A program made the translations under genes and the position numbers. Shown here one piece after another: positions 37,101-51,800 of a DNA stretch of 64,000 nt. Source of the DNA: Daphnia carinata (taxonomy: Eukaryota; Arthropoda; Branchiopoda; Diplostraca; Daphniidae); NCBI RefSeq assembly GCF_022539665.2, contig NC_081338.1, positions 8,254,463 to 8,318,462 of the forward strand, written 5' to 3'. Below the pieces are notes generated by a model. That model was not told the DNA's origin and did no database searches. It worked only from the letters and a program-made list of their open reading frames with translations. Positions within the stretch are counted from its first letter, which is position 1; each line of letters starts with the position of its first letter.

Positions 37101-40100
37101 TTATTATGCTAAAATGTTACAATAGTACCCAGAAAAAGGATCGTGTTGAAGATCAATAGAAATCAGACTGCATCTCTAAAATCGGTCTGTAGGATTGCTT
37201 TAGTGGATCAGCCATTCGAGAGACATCAACCAATTGAGCATACACTTCGGGGCTGTTCTCTTTTCAAAATGACCAATTGGTTGAGCTTTTAAGTTGATCG
37301 TGAATTGTTTGAAATGCGTCAGATTTTTTCATTCCATTAAAAAAAAGCTTAGAAATCTAGCAAATGTCAACTTTTGATATTCATTCCTCTTCTCTGGTTC
37401 TTTTAAACCAATAAGCAAAGTTAAAGATTGCGCAAACATAATCATGCGCCCTCTGAGACCTCGTCAAGATCCTCCGTCCACTTTTTATCTGTGCCATTCA
37501 ATTTTCTTATGATTTAATTTTTCTTTCGGGGGTTGTTTCCCTAGTTTCCGTTAAATTTTTGAAAGACAGTGCGCGCGCGCAACTTTTCTATCCTGCCGAC
37601 CTTTTCCCTTGCACACGGCCTTGCACGCAATAGTCCATGGAGCACAAATCGCCAATGGTCGATTTTTAGTCACAAAGGACAACCATATTGGTCTCATTCA
37701 TTATGTATTATTGTATCTCTGTATCATTTCATGTACACATATAGACCACTTTTTTTCCCTACATGCATACGCAAACCTTCGTGATATTCAATCGAAGGAT
37801 CCTAGAAAAGGACCTGCGGTATGCGGCACGTTAGACGAATGGAGCTGTAACAGACTGGTTCTTTGGAAGGCTTGCGCTTTGCGTTTGTTCGCTCTTGACT
37901 ACCCATCCATGAACTCTTTTATTAGTCCGCCTGTGAAATGTCAAAAGGAAAAGTACTACAATGGTGTCAGACCGACGAAAGCCAACCACTGGCGATGAAA
38001 TCCCTGGTTGGCTTCACCCATTCCCTTCTCCTTGAATGTTGTTTTCAATTTCCTTTTTTTAAGGGAGATCCGTATTCTGTGTTTGGTAATTATGAAAACC
38101 TTCTTGAAACCATTTCCACAGCTGTTTGCGGATTGCAAATAATCAGCAAACTGGTATTGTTATGCCTCATTCGATGCTTTTGAGAGGACGTCCCGCTCAC
38201 TTTCTCTTTTCGGAAAGTTTGCATTTACAAATTCAACGGAATTTTTATTGTGTAGCCAAATTAACCACGGTAGATATAGGTTCTGTTTTTCATTAACGCT
38301 TGATAGTAGAATCAGGCTCCTACCCTGTTGCGCGTAACCTAAAGCGCAAGAGCGCGCTTAAAAATAATAAATATATGTATATCATAAGAAATAATGCAAA
38401 TATAACTGCGTTGCCAATTATGTAAATGCATTTTTGTTCCCAACAGGAGAAAAGAAAATCTATAAAAAAAAAGGGGAACCATTAAAACATACACGAAAAT
38501 GAAAATAATAAACTAGACTGCCGTTTATAATGGGACTGAGTTTTTATTAATTTTCTTTCAAGTCGCTTAGCACTTAATCACGCTAAGAAGCCCAACCTTT
38601 CGCGTAGCTTACGGGGTCTTGAAGCAGAAGACGTTTTTTTTTATAGTACAAAAACTTGAAGTAGCAACGTAGAGAACAGCAGGCACCTTTTAATAGATTT
38701 GTTTTCCAACCCGATAAAATATTTTACCGGGGATTTGGTAAAACCTAGGAGGAAGCACACGTTTGAGTTGTCTCAATTAAACGAATCTTTGCAAGAGCCA
38801 ACAGAAAGGGCAAAGCGCCGTTTATTTTTATTTGTTGTAGACGTCAAAAGGCAATGCCTAGCAACGAGTTAGGCCCGCATTTCGTTTTTTCTCTTCGTCG
38901 CCTTTTCCACTACTTGTTTCCTGTATTTCATTTGGCGTCTAGAAATGAACGAAGGTCAGCACAATCTGTTGCTAATTTTATCAAATGCCGCGATAATTTG
39001 TCCTCCACAAATGTCTTGCATGGATTGAAAAGAAATAGAAAACGTGCGCCATAGTAAGAGAGGAAAGGGCGTTCAGGGTTTCATCTTTTCGTCCTAAATT
39101 GACTGCTTTAGAATCTCGTAATTCTCATTATTAAAACAGAAAAAATGATAAGCGACAAGATTTTAGAGGTTGCGGATAACTTCCAAACGAATAACGCTAG
39201 TTAAGAAGTACGGTTCTGAGAAAAAGGCTCTGGCCAAGAGAACCCGAAGAAAATGAAAGGCAAGGCTGTTTTAACCACAAAAACGCTGAAAAGACAAGAA
39301 GAATTACAAATTGACTTCACTTATTATTACGGTTGAAGTCGTTATCATTGCTGCCGACATATCATGAATTCCCTACCCAGTTCCCTTTCCTCCCTCCCCC
39401 CCCCCCCCCAAAAAAAAAATAGTAATGAAAACAGTAATACTAAACTAAAACAAAAACAAAACAAAAAGACTTCACGACTGAGTGGCGCGAAGTAGGAAAA
39501 AACAAAAGGTCAGGAGGAGTAGGATTAATCAGTACTGAGCTGGATGTAGCAACACCGGAGAGTAAACTGCATGACACGGTAACGCAGGGCAACGACATCA
39601 TGTCGATGTTGAGTTGGTGGCCCTCGAACGTTGACACAACACGATTTGCAACAAGAAAACATGTAAATCCCGGCAGACTCGAGAATCATATGTAATGCGC
39701 CTGAATATATTATAATATTAAATTAAACAATCGTGTTATAATGGTCTAACTTTCCGCTTTCATCGTTTCACTATTGACTTAGCAGTTAGGCAAATAAAAC
39801 CAGCTGGGGCCATCGCTAATATGCATGACGTTGATGAGCCTGTGAGCGTTTGCGAACGCATCGCGCTCCGCTTAACCGTAGAGTTTCTAAGTAAACACAT
39901 CGGAGTTGTGCGTGAAAATAGTGACCGAAATTGTTGACACAACAACTACCTGGGAATCTGCAAGGCAATGTAGTCGAGACTGTCAGACGGGTCCATAGTG
40001 GCCGGCCTTTCAAAGAGACGGCCGGGCACCATCGTCAGGACGTTGGAATCGACGAGCGACGGGCAGTGGATAGACGGACGAGTCAACTGCCGGAAGCGTC

Positions 40101-43100
40101 CCATCTTCATTGGCCTCTTTCCGCTTCCATTGAGACTGCTGGAGCCAGACAGTCTTCGTTGCTGTTGATGCTGGCGACGCTCTTGTTCCTGTTCTTGCTG
40201 TCGGCGCAGCTTGTGCAGTCGGAAGAAGAAGACATTCGACATCCTTTCGTCTTATTGAAGCTCTTTAGATTTCTTGGTATGGGCCCTCTTTGGCTGCTTT
40301 CGTGACAGCTTCTTTTCAAATAAGGCGACCGTACTCTTTTCTCAATCTCGTTATCTCCTTTTTTTTTCTCTCAATATTTCCACTTATTTCCGCGTTGTCA
40401 GCCTGTTTGCTTCGTTTCCCGTAAAAATTCACTAAACAATGTACCCGTCACATCATGTGCCCGTTAGTATAATAGTAATTATGTTGGTATAAAATACATT
40501 TATATATAAAATCGAAGATGTTTATGAAGCCTGTGTTTCCCTTGAGAAAAATAATGTCTCAATCTAACAACGACCCGTAGCCCAAGACGACGACTCTTTG
40601 ACGAATGGCAAAGTTCAAAAATAGAAAGTAACATGCAAACGTCAGGGATAATGGTGAAGTGCAAGTTTGGTTATCCAAAAATAATTCTCGTCAACGAGGC
40701 AACAAGGAACGAAGAAAAAAAGGCAAAATCATAAATAAATTAAAGTTGTTATCTTCTTCGAAGCTTGACTGCTGGCACTTGGCCGTTCTTGGAAGAGAAG
40801 GTATGCCGAGTCGATAAATGGGCGATTTAGGAGCACGGAATGCTTAAATAATGAGGCTACCGCATGCATATGTAAGGCAAAGAAAGCATTCTGGACGCAT
40901 CGAGGAATTGTACCTGAGACACTAGCTCTCAAAGCCATCGATATTTATTTATTTGATAAAGTTGCACAAGGTTTTACCGTATTCTAATAGCGGTTCCCTA
41001 CTTCGTGTCTGATCGATTTTTTCTTTCAGCCTTCTTTCCACCCTTGCTACGCTTTGACAGCTTTTTTACCATTCCTTTGAAAGGTACAGAACGGAAACTA
41101 GGAAACAGTCATCTCATTTTGATAAAATTCTACGCAAGTTATCTCTTTCCCAGTTTTACATCACTGGTATTGCATACATGCAACTGTATACGGTCATGTC
41201 GATGCTTATTTAAAAACCTTTCAGTACATTGAAGTTTTAACCAAGACATTTGACTTTGACTGCCGAATATTGAACGGAAACGACACGAGCGTCGATCAGT
41301 TCGCTTTTTACTCAGTCAAATGCCTTGTCTCCACTTCAACGATTGCTTTGAGAAATAGTTTTTCGACCGTTTTTCGTTTCACCTTTGCTCTACAACCTGC
41401 GTTGACTCTAAAACGACGCGCCATACGTTCAGCCCACGCATAACGAACACATTATGGGCTGTCAAAATGAAGGCGACACGAAAGATAGCCAAGGTTTCAG
41501 TAGACTTTGAGTAAATGAAAACCGTTGCGGGGAAGCGTCAGTTGGTGACGTGGGTCGCTTCCTCTTTGCAACTAGTCCCCTTTGCAGGTTGTCATGGTGA
41601 CCTGGAGCCCGCAGACAATCGCTACGTTGTAGTCACGGGTACGTGACAAAGAAAGCGGTGAGGAGGACCATCAGGCTCAGCGAGGGGCGACGGTTAGAAA
41701 CAGTAGGCTCCATTCGTTGGTAAGAAGCCAACAGCCCGCAAAGCTATAATCGATTCCGAATTGCAAGTTACATCGGGGCCCAGCCTTAGCCAACGATCAT
41801 CGATAATCAATTCGATTCCATCATCTTTCTTTGATGTTCTCAATCTACGCCAAACGAGCGATCTATCTCCATGAAAGATATCCGACTGGCCGGCCTGTAT
41901 CTATCAAGTTTTTAATAAATATACAGCGTTCACAATAGACGACTTTGTCCCATCTGCAGCGAAGTTCTCTAGGGAAAATAGAGAGCGAAACAGCACCTGA
42001 TTCGCGGCGTCATTGATCGAACGCAATCAATTCCATACCGACCCCCCTAATTCCCAAGGCAGCGGTAAATCACAACTTTCGAGATGCCCGGCTTCAAAAA
42101 CGACCGTAGTTGACGACGGGAAACTGCTTTGCGCTAGGCTGCGCTAAATCGAGTTGAAATCAAATCGCAGTCAAAGCCAATCGACTTACTTTGATAGATA
42201 CAACTGCCACCTACTACCTTTACCCAGTCAGAAGCCACCCATGGTTCCAACAAGGCCACGAAAATGCCAAAAACATCGACTTGCAAGACCTTTCTACGTC
42301 TATGCCTCCAGATTTGGCGGAATAAATGGGCCAGTTAGACTTGACCCACGTGACCTGCGTTATGGTATAGCTTATAGATAGTAGCTGACATTACCCAAGT
42401 ATGGCACGCATATGAAAATATGGGAAGTAATACGTAACACGGGCATTACTTCAGCGAGTCAAAAGCAAACGGAAGCAACAAAGAGCGGAATCAACAAAAA
42501 AAAACGAAACTAAAAAAAGATGCAACCTTCCATCGCGCCAAAGAGCCATTAGTTTTTCGTCATCAGTCACGCGGCCGTCTATTACAGACAGGAAAGCAAT
42601 CACAGTCCATCAGTCACTGTGAAAGGTGGTAATACGTGGAATACTGAATGAATATTTTACCCAACGTGCATCGGCTCTGTGGGCTGGGCTTGGCTGTATA
42701 CGTCAAGATGGCAAACAGCAGCAGCCCAATTGCTTTCAAAAACTAGGGGATTGCGTAGGCAAAGGTTGACAAAGAAGAATGAGAGGCTCACCGGTTCGTG
42801 ATTGTTCGACTGAATCTCACTTTCACATGACAAAATGGGAAACCTTCAGACGCATTGGTTGTTTATCTCAACCTGCATTTTTTTTTTTTACTATATCTAT
42901 AAAACAACTGACTACGCTCTGGGAACAATAACAAAGACACAATGTAGAAGATCGTTGAACGGGAGAGTCGCTTTTCGAGGTCACTTGATAATAGAAAACT
43001 GGTGCGAAAAAATAACTGCCCAGTCGCCAATAATGTAGCACAAAACAGTTCACTGATAAACACGCTTGTGATTCCTCTATATCTATAGCGTTCGGTTGCC

Positions 43101-45765
43101 CGTATGTTCTGCTTCTGCTATTGGCCGTTCCGATTTTTGAAAACAGTGGCTATCGTTGACCACACGTGCTGGCGACTGCGTGCGTCGACCTGTCAGCCAG
43201 AACGGAATCTGACATTAGCGGAAGAGCAGACGACTAGACGGTAATGAATATTCAAAATTGTAGAACTCGATGGCACTGTGTATCGGTCAAGGAAACGGAG
43301 AAGGAGATAGATAAAAAAAGAAAACCAAACAAAAAAGAAAACAAAAGCAAAAACAAATGGGCAAAACAATCGGTGGCTGAGGACGTAAAAAGAAGGGAAG
43401 TGTCAGCTGGAAATAGAGAGGAAAGATGCTGGGGTACGGCGGGTATGAGAGATTGAGTCGCAAAAAAGGGCGAGAGGGGGAGAAAAAGAGGGTGGTAACA
43501 ATAGCAGTGATTGTGATGCTTCTTGTGATAATCGTTGAATTTTTTAAGAAGCTGATACGTTTTCGGTTCGGGAGTGGAAGGGCAACCGAGGACCGTTACG
43601 TCGCGCACGGTTCGAGAGACTGACTCCGCCAGCGTGCATTACCAGTCCGTAGAACACGTTCAATCCCGTGTTGTGCAGGCAAAAAAAAAGGGGGGGAGGC
43701 GGGAATGGGGAGTTGGGAGGATGTTGGGAGTTCGCAGGGTGGGCGAAGATGGTAGGCGAAGTTAGCGCGAGATGCCAGACCATTATTCAAAGGGGTTCTT
43801 CGACGCTACCGATTGTGTAGGTAAATTTTCTATAAAATGAGACAAAAATGGGGCCATAGGATGGCTTTTGCTTTGCATTTCATTTTCCTGACCCGTTCTT
43901 CAGAACTGCTCGAATTGAAGACGTATACTAATAGATTTTTCTATCCCATTCGTTTCGACACATCATTTCTCTGATCTCCCATTTGTGTCTCGTTGCAGTA
44001 TTACGAGTAGCAACACACTCTTGCGATTTCTGTTGCCATCATGCACTGCCCAACCCGATGTCAGTGCATCTCAATTCTTATTTAGCGTTGCTATTCTTCT
44101 GTTTCCTGCTTCCCTGCTTATTATTATAATTGTCACTTTCACCCGACTTGTTCTGAGATTCGTTACGTGTCTTTTTATTTAGTTTCCTTTCCAAAAAGCA
44201 GTTGATGACTGCCGAACACGAGTACATTAGCGCTGATGTCACCGGTTGCTGTCGTCTCATCCTACTTTTTGCTGTGCTCAAGTGGGAAAGAAAGAAAACA
44301 ACGAGAGAAGTGAGGGAAGATGACGTATCCCACTGGATCTCTCGCAGGCAGTGCCTACTCCCAAATGATGCTCTGATTTAATACATTTGGCATTGATAGA
44401 GTTAACCCTACTTTAGTGTTATACAGCTGAACAACTGCAATTGAATTGAGGATGTTTAGAAACTGGGCCAATGACGATGTATCATAATTCGTGTGCGTTT
44501 CACGCTACCACTACTATTAGCTTCTCTATCAGCGTAATTTGATGGAGATTATGGCTAAAAGGTATCTGCCCACCTGGGAGACTACCCCCGACTGATGACG
44601 CGGGAAATGTCAGTAGCAACCTCAAGTCATCGTTACTCAAACTTTGACTAGCAACCGCACTTCTACACACGGGCAGAACCGAAAGTCGGTTGTAGAAAAC
44701 ATACATTTTGCCGTCACCCTGGACAACAACGACGGATCCAGTTCACGTTACCGACGTTGTCCAGACAAAGCAAACAGCATTGATAACCTTCTTATCTCTA
44801 TTAGAAGCTAATACTACAGCTTTTATACGAGACGAACCTTCTGGGCTTCTATTTTTCAGCAACAACAAAATTAAAGCGGCGTGCACTATAAGGCAAAAGT
44901 CTGCCATCCCTTTTTTTATTTGATGACCTGGTCCATATACGTTCGCAGCATTGGTTGAAATTATTTTTGGTTGCTCGCTTCATGTTGCCAATCGCGAATC
45001 ATCCGGACGTGAGCGTAAGTCTTTTAAAAACAAGTCCCTAATCTTTGAATGTTTTTTCCCGGTAACTAGCACCTTCTGGAGATATGAAATTCATGAGAAA
45101 CCCCTTCTGTTTACAGAAAATGATTCAGGCTACAAGGAAATGGCAAGGGAATAAGCAATCGTTAATGCAATGTCACGAAAACAAAAAAAAACAAAAAAAA
45201 CTAATACTATAATAATAATTATAATATAATCATGCGACGTGATTCGATTGGCAGAGGAATCAGAGGCAACTATATGCCAATAGTTGTCAATTCCCTTGCC
45301 AGAGCAGATTCATTATCAGCTAACCTCGTTGTGATCAACAACGTGAAACGAGCACAAACGCAATGCACAGTAACAGGCTTAATCAGATGCCGATTATGAA
45401 AATTGTAAGACCCATTCTGTTGCCTTTTTTATTTAATGAAAATTTGTGTTTTACCCAAGTGCAAAATTATTGCGTTTGTTTACGCGATTTGTGTCCGCTC
45501 GTGTGCTTTTTGTATCCTGACAAAGCTATCGTTATTCGTTATTAAAGTTTGCGTATCCGTCCTAGTTTTCCCTACAGAGCAGAAAGTTCCAATTAAATGC
45601 AATACAATAGAAAATGAGTATCCAGTTTTTCCTATCATGACGCTTTTAATACTCATTGCAAACAAGAAACTTTATACATGTGCAGCACGCCACTTCAAAT
45701 GTTCTATGCAATTATCAGCAAAAAAAAAAAAAAAAATAAAAAAAAAATTTAAAATTTTTTAAAAT

Positions 45766-45802
<37 letters not shown>

Positions 45803-48800
45803 ATTCAGAAGCAGAGGCTCTTTTTCTTTTTCTTTTTTTTTTTTTTTTGCTGAGAGCAACTCTTAATGCTGTGTTATAGACTAAAGCGAACTCTTCTTTC
45901 TTAGTCTACTCGTCAATAAGTTCCTGTTGGATGATTGGTTGACGGCTCCATGGCAGAGGGCAGCGGTAGCCGAAGGTGGCGTCTGTAACAACGAACCATA
46001 ATGCCATAGGTGAAGTCACGAGGGACACGGGCGGAGGTTGCGAATTGCGGTACGGATCGCGATCAATCATCGATTTTGGATCGTGCTTCCTCACATTGTC
46101 TATCAGCTTGTGGCAGTCAGCGTGTGCGATTTGACGAAGAACAAACAAGAAAAAGGGCAGATGAAAAAAGAGGATCCGCTATTCATAGTGCGCATCTGTA
46201 GGGGCCTCCCGCAGCTGCTGAGTTCGTGCTCCGTGCCAGTTGATGCGTGACAGCATCTCTGCTCTCGACGTCGTCGACGGATTGCTGCTTTATTGGCAAA
46301 AGAGCCAGCAAATAAGCAAGAACATGTTCAACTATTCATGGCGTGCACGGACGGCACGGAGGACAACGATGACTTCGGTTTATAAGCGAAACATGAAACC
46401 ATAGCCAGAAAATTCATGCCATCAATACATTTTTAGAGGAAGATCGATTGAGCTCTGTGCGTGTTTGTCGCACGATTGCGGTTGGGTTCGCAATTGTCCA
46501 ACATATCCTAATACTTCCATATCATTGTAGATCCTTCGCTGATCTACGGTTGAGATTACGACAGCAAAAAAAAAAAAAAAAGAAAAAAGAAGAAGATAAA
46601 CGAAAGAGGGAAAAACACCGAAGGAATTCGTCCGGATGAAAACTGCGCTATGAATAAAATTTCACGTTATTAATATATTTACGGTCAAGTTTCTAATCGT
46701 AGCACAATTGCCGACTGCACACAAAGACAACACGGGACTTTCGTGACATATTCGCTTTGTTTGCTGAAAATCATACAAGTCAATTGACTATGCGTGCGTG
46801 GTCAAATAATAGACTTTTATGAAAATGAGGTACATTAATGTCCGTTGCAAGTGCTAGCAGAGCTTCATCAGAAACGGCAAAAGTTTTGGGGCCACTCGAT
46901 GCATATAGCTGAATTATGTTTTCGTACATACTCTACAAGCTGGAAAAGCGTGGGAGTGTCAAAAACATATTTGCTAGAGGACTTGTCTGTATCGGTCGAC
47001 GACACGATTTTGTCTATGGGGCATAAACTAAAATAGCATAGCACCATAGACTATCATTTCAATGGCGAAATGCACACACACGCACACAAGTTATAGAGCT
47101 GAAGAGGACTTCACGCCACCGGCACTCAGCAAATTGTAAATTATTAGCGAGGAGACAGCGGCGTAGTCATACAAGTGAAGCGGGTCGACCACCAAGGGAG
47201 TGTCGTCACTTGATTATTGAGATTATTCAAATTTCGCGGAATATGTGTTAAGTTGAACGTACATTTATATACCAAAAATTATACGCTTAGCACGTAAGAT
47301 GAAATGCGACTAGACTACACGGAAATTCCTCGAAAGAACAAAACAAATAAAGTCGGGTTTTTAAAAGAATTCCAAAGCGCAAAGGAAGATGGTAGAAATG
47401 ATAGCCTACGTATATGACTTCTATATTTACTATATCGATCGGCCGTTACCGTCGTTTTATACTTTCTACTTTGTACATTGTGGATCTCATCCGAAACTGA
47501 TGTAGGTCCTGTTTGCAGCAAGAAATAGAGAAAGACTGAAAAGGCTGGATAAAAAAAGCCGGAAAATTGAAAAGAGACGCAGAAATTGGATGATGCTCTT
47601 TATACAACGAAAAATCATTTTGCACGCCATAACAGTTTTCTCCCTCTTTCCGTCTTAGTGATCGCTCAGTTGCTCGGAGGCCACGGTCGCTCTCAGATTT
47701 TCTTCTTCAATCACGAACTGTGAAAACAAGTAAAGGGCACATGCCTTCAAATGAATCAATAACGAATGACCGGATTGGACGAACATATGACGGTACAACC
47801 GAAGGTATATGACACGCCTAAGAGGGCAGTGGCCCACCCCTTCATCGATGAAGTCGTACAGGGAAGAAAAGAAGATACTCTCTTTTTTTTTTTTTTTTTT
47901 ACCTTCAAAACAAATTGTCGTTAGTTACATAAATGAAGGTCTTGTTCTTCAATCCTTTACGTTTATTTATTTATTTATTTTTTGTATTTTACGTGGATTT
48001 TCCTCAAATGATTCTGAAAAGATACGAGGACATTGAACAGTACAAAAGCCTGAGGCAAGATAGACATCATTACGACCAAGAGACAAGCCGGCGGTTATAA
48101 AACAAAACCCGCCCTAGAAGTCCGAAACTGATGATTTGTCGACATTAGTAGGAACAGAGCCGCAACCATACCAAACATCATAGCTTTTTAAATAGTAACT
48201 AGTAACTTTGGGCCCGTCCAGGGCAGGGGTATAGGTGGCGCTAGCGTATTTTAACGCTATTTTTAAGAAACCTGACCAATGCCTATTTTTTGCCCGTCTA
48301 CTCTTAATTCTATGTATCAATCAAGAGTTCCCCTTTCTGCCCCATTGACCTTTTTTGCGTTTGCCCGTCCTTTTGTCCAGTCTCTGCCCGTCAAAACGAA
48401 CGCTATAGTTATCCGCCCACCCAACTTCTGCCCGCTAAGAAGCCCGCTGTTATTGCCCGTCGACCCTCTCTCTGCCCACCGGCCCCCTTCTGCCCGTCAA
48501 CCCCTTCTCTGCGAGTCGACCCCCTCTCTGCCCGTCGACCACTCGCTGCCCGATGATCCCATTTCTACCCGTCACCCCACTCGTTGCCCGCCAAAACGAC
48601 TGCTATAGTGGCCCATTGACTTTTTCATTTGCTTTTGCCCGTCTTTCCCTCACAGCCTCAGCCCAGAAAACGCCCGCTGTAGTTGCCGTCCACCCACTTT
48701 TCCCCTCTGCCCCTTTTTTCTCGAATAGACTCTGCCCATCAACCCTCTTTACCCACAAAAAAAACCCTCTGTAGTTGCCCGTCTTCCACTGTACAGTCTC

Positions 48801-51800
48801 TGCCCGTCGGCTTACCTATTGTAGCGCACACCCGTTTTAAGCCAAGCCCGTAGACTAAAAAAAAAGCATTTATCCGATCTATTGTGCAGTCTCTGCCCGT
48901 CAAAAAGCCCGTTTAGTTGCCTGTCCACTCACTTTTTGCCTCTGCCCGTCAACCCACTTTGCTCGCCAACCACTCGCCGTTGTTCCCCTCCAACCCCTCT
49001 CTGCCCGCCAAAACGCCGCCAATAAAAATAATGAATAAAACCAATAAAATAAAATACAATTAATTAAAATCTAATTAGAATAATAATAATAAAACGCCCT
49101 GCCCGTTAGCTTACGTGCCGTTGCCCACCCGTTTACGCAAAGCCCATATACTGAAAAATTGCTTAAATCCGCAATTCCATCCGCAGTTTAGTTTTCCAAA
49201 TCCCCATCCCACCAATTCACTGTAGCAGACGGCGGTTTTGGCGCCAGCCAATCACAGCAGCCGGTGGCGGTTTTGACGCCAGCCAATCAAAACAAATGCA
49301 CAGCGTGACGGACACAGGCTCCTCCTCTTTTCCTTGTTTTTTTATAGAGTATAGATTTTGTACCCGCAGTGGACAGGTAAGTTGTAACATGTTGGAACAT
49401 TAGACTAATTTTCTACTTCTTTTCATTTTATCAGAGGATTACATTTTTTTTTCATGTATTTTTTTAATTACATTTTTTGTTTTTTTATTGTTAGCTAAAT
49501 GCGTCTATCTAGTTCATCCAAAGCAGAAGTTGAAAATCGTCGTCGTGTTAGGATAACCTCCCATTAAATATGTAAGCTATTCTTAGTACTCGCTAGATGG
49601 CTCTAAAACTCGGTTGCAACGAGTTTTCAAATTCGTCTAACAGATGGCGAATTGGTAATCTGTCGTCTCGAGCAGCAGAGCCTGGCATGATTAATAATAC
49701 TCACACACAGGCAACCGAAAACACTGCACTGGTAAGGCATAAAAAATCTCAAGACTCTTAACTGATGACAAAGAAAAAAAGAAACGCTATCTTTGTTAAG
49801 CGCGATTTCATTTGAACACGGAGTTAATACCCAATGGCGAAATCCCGATGTCATGACTGAAAATATTCTTTTCACGTGGGGATGCAAAACAGAATGGTTA
49901 AAATGTGTCTTTCTGTCGGTATTGTATTATTATATTCATCGAATAACGAAAGCAAAACACCTTTCGAGAAAGGCAGAATCCTGGTACTTCACCCTTGCGA
50001 CAACCAATTCAACGTAGCACAATTTTCAGTATTCTATGAATTTTAAATGCGCTCTTTCCAATGGAAGCAATTTATTAATGATACCCCAAGTCAGGAAACC
50101 ACAACGGCGAAAAAAATGCCATACGAAAATTCTTCGTCTATGTGCCATGTGGAAACTGGTGTTAAAATATTAGAAAAGAAAACAGTCGGAAACACACAGC
50201 GAAAACGAAAAACGATCAGTAACCATCCGCTATTTCCAATCGATTTAGAAACTGAATGAAAAAACAGACTAAAATACTGACTCTGATGGTCAACCTTTAA
50301 TGGAAATGATCAATAGGAAATGTAAGCTCCCTGGCACTAGGCGACTTGTGATCATTGTGCTTTTGACCTGGATCAAAAATATCATATCCGCTTATTGCCG
50401 TTAACGAGAAAAGAAAATGAGACCGGCCTCGACAATAGTGCATAAAAGTATCATGCTACAATTATAGGGGAAAAAAATATCCGATCGTTAAATCGTAATG
50501 TTTGCATATACAGTACAATGATTGCTACTTACTGAGTACAGCGTACGAGATACAATAACAAATGTGTTCTGAAAGTTAAAAAGATTACGCCGTGTCACTT
50601 CACTATAGACCAACGAACGTAAAGGCATCAAAAGTAAAAAAAAAAAAAAAAAATAAGGTACTAATATATTTTTTTGGTGGAGAATTTCGTAACACTGCTT
50701 AGTGAGTTATTATAGGTTAAGGGATTGTTAAAATTTGTTTTTAGAGTATTTATCAGAGCAAGTATGTGTACAAAGTGAGAAGGTCAGCATTTAAATGAGA
50801 GAGGGATCCAATTGACATAAAGTATCGCAAACAAACGGATAGTTAGTTGCCTAATGGTGTAGGCATCCTTTCCTGATTTCCATCAGAATCCATCAGTTAC
50901 TTATTCATCCGTACTTAGAAGTTCATTCACCCACAAATTTCGAAAGACATCCCTTTTGCCCGACATTTATGCAAAGTGTTGATCTTTGCTGTAATTGACT
51001 GTAACAAGCATTTATGGGAAATAGAAAAAAAAATATGTATACGTATACAGTATATATTTTTTTTTGTTTGGAAACAATGTTAAGTCTGAAACAAAATTGC
51101 AGCGTTAGGAAAATTTTCCCGACACGGAGAGGGGGCCCATTGTTTATTGCGGCATGTGTACGTGGGAAATATTTCGGCTAAGACATTTGTAAGCATGAAA
51201 TTGTTACGCCTGTGCTATGTCCTATTTGAGCATTCAAAAGAAAGTGACGACAAATAATGAGAGAAAAGACTAGCGCAAATAGCACTCTGTGAAGGCGTCA
51301 CGAAATCAGTTAGCAATTGTTTCATTTTAACTGAAAAGTCACATTTTTTTTTACAAAGTAACGAGTATATAATAGACCCAGCTGGAAGGGAGAGTAGCAT
51401 TACAAACGCCATATCCGAATTCAATGAATTTCGCTAGTCTTTTTGAACAGCCTCATATGGGCGCTGTCACCTGCAGCAACATCGCCCACAGTTCATTCAA
51501 CCTAGCAACCGTCACCTAGCGCTCAGCGAGAACCCAAAAAAAACCTAACTGCAAACCTCTGTCTCCAACCCAGCAGCCTATCGCCGTCTTCACTAAGTAA
51601 CCGAGTAACAAGCAGATCTTTATTTATTTTTTGTCTTATTTTTTACTTTTTCACTTTAGCGTATGTTCATGTAATCCTTTGTGCGTAATGCAAGGACTGT
51701 GAGAGGTAAACGGTTCGTACCGACCAAAAAATGCCAGAGCGGCAACAGGACCTAATGACTTTGGAAGTGGCTCAAAGACTGCAACAGACTTGGCGCTGAA

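Noticed and set aside
48279-48774. 109- and 73-codon plus-strand open frames
   Set aside because: They run through the CCCGTC minisatellite and are explained by the repeat.
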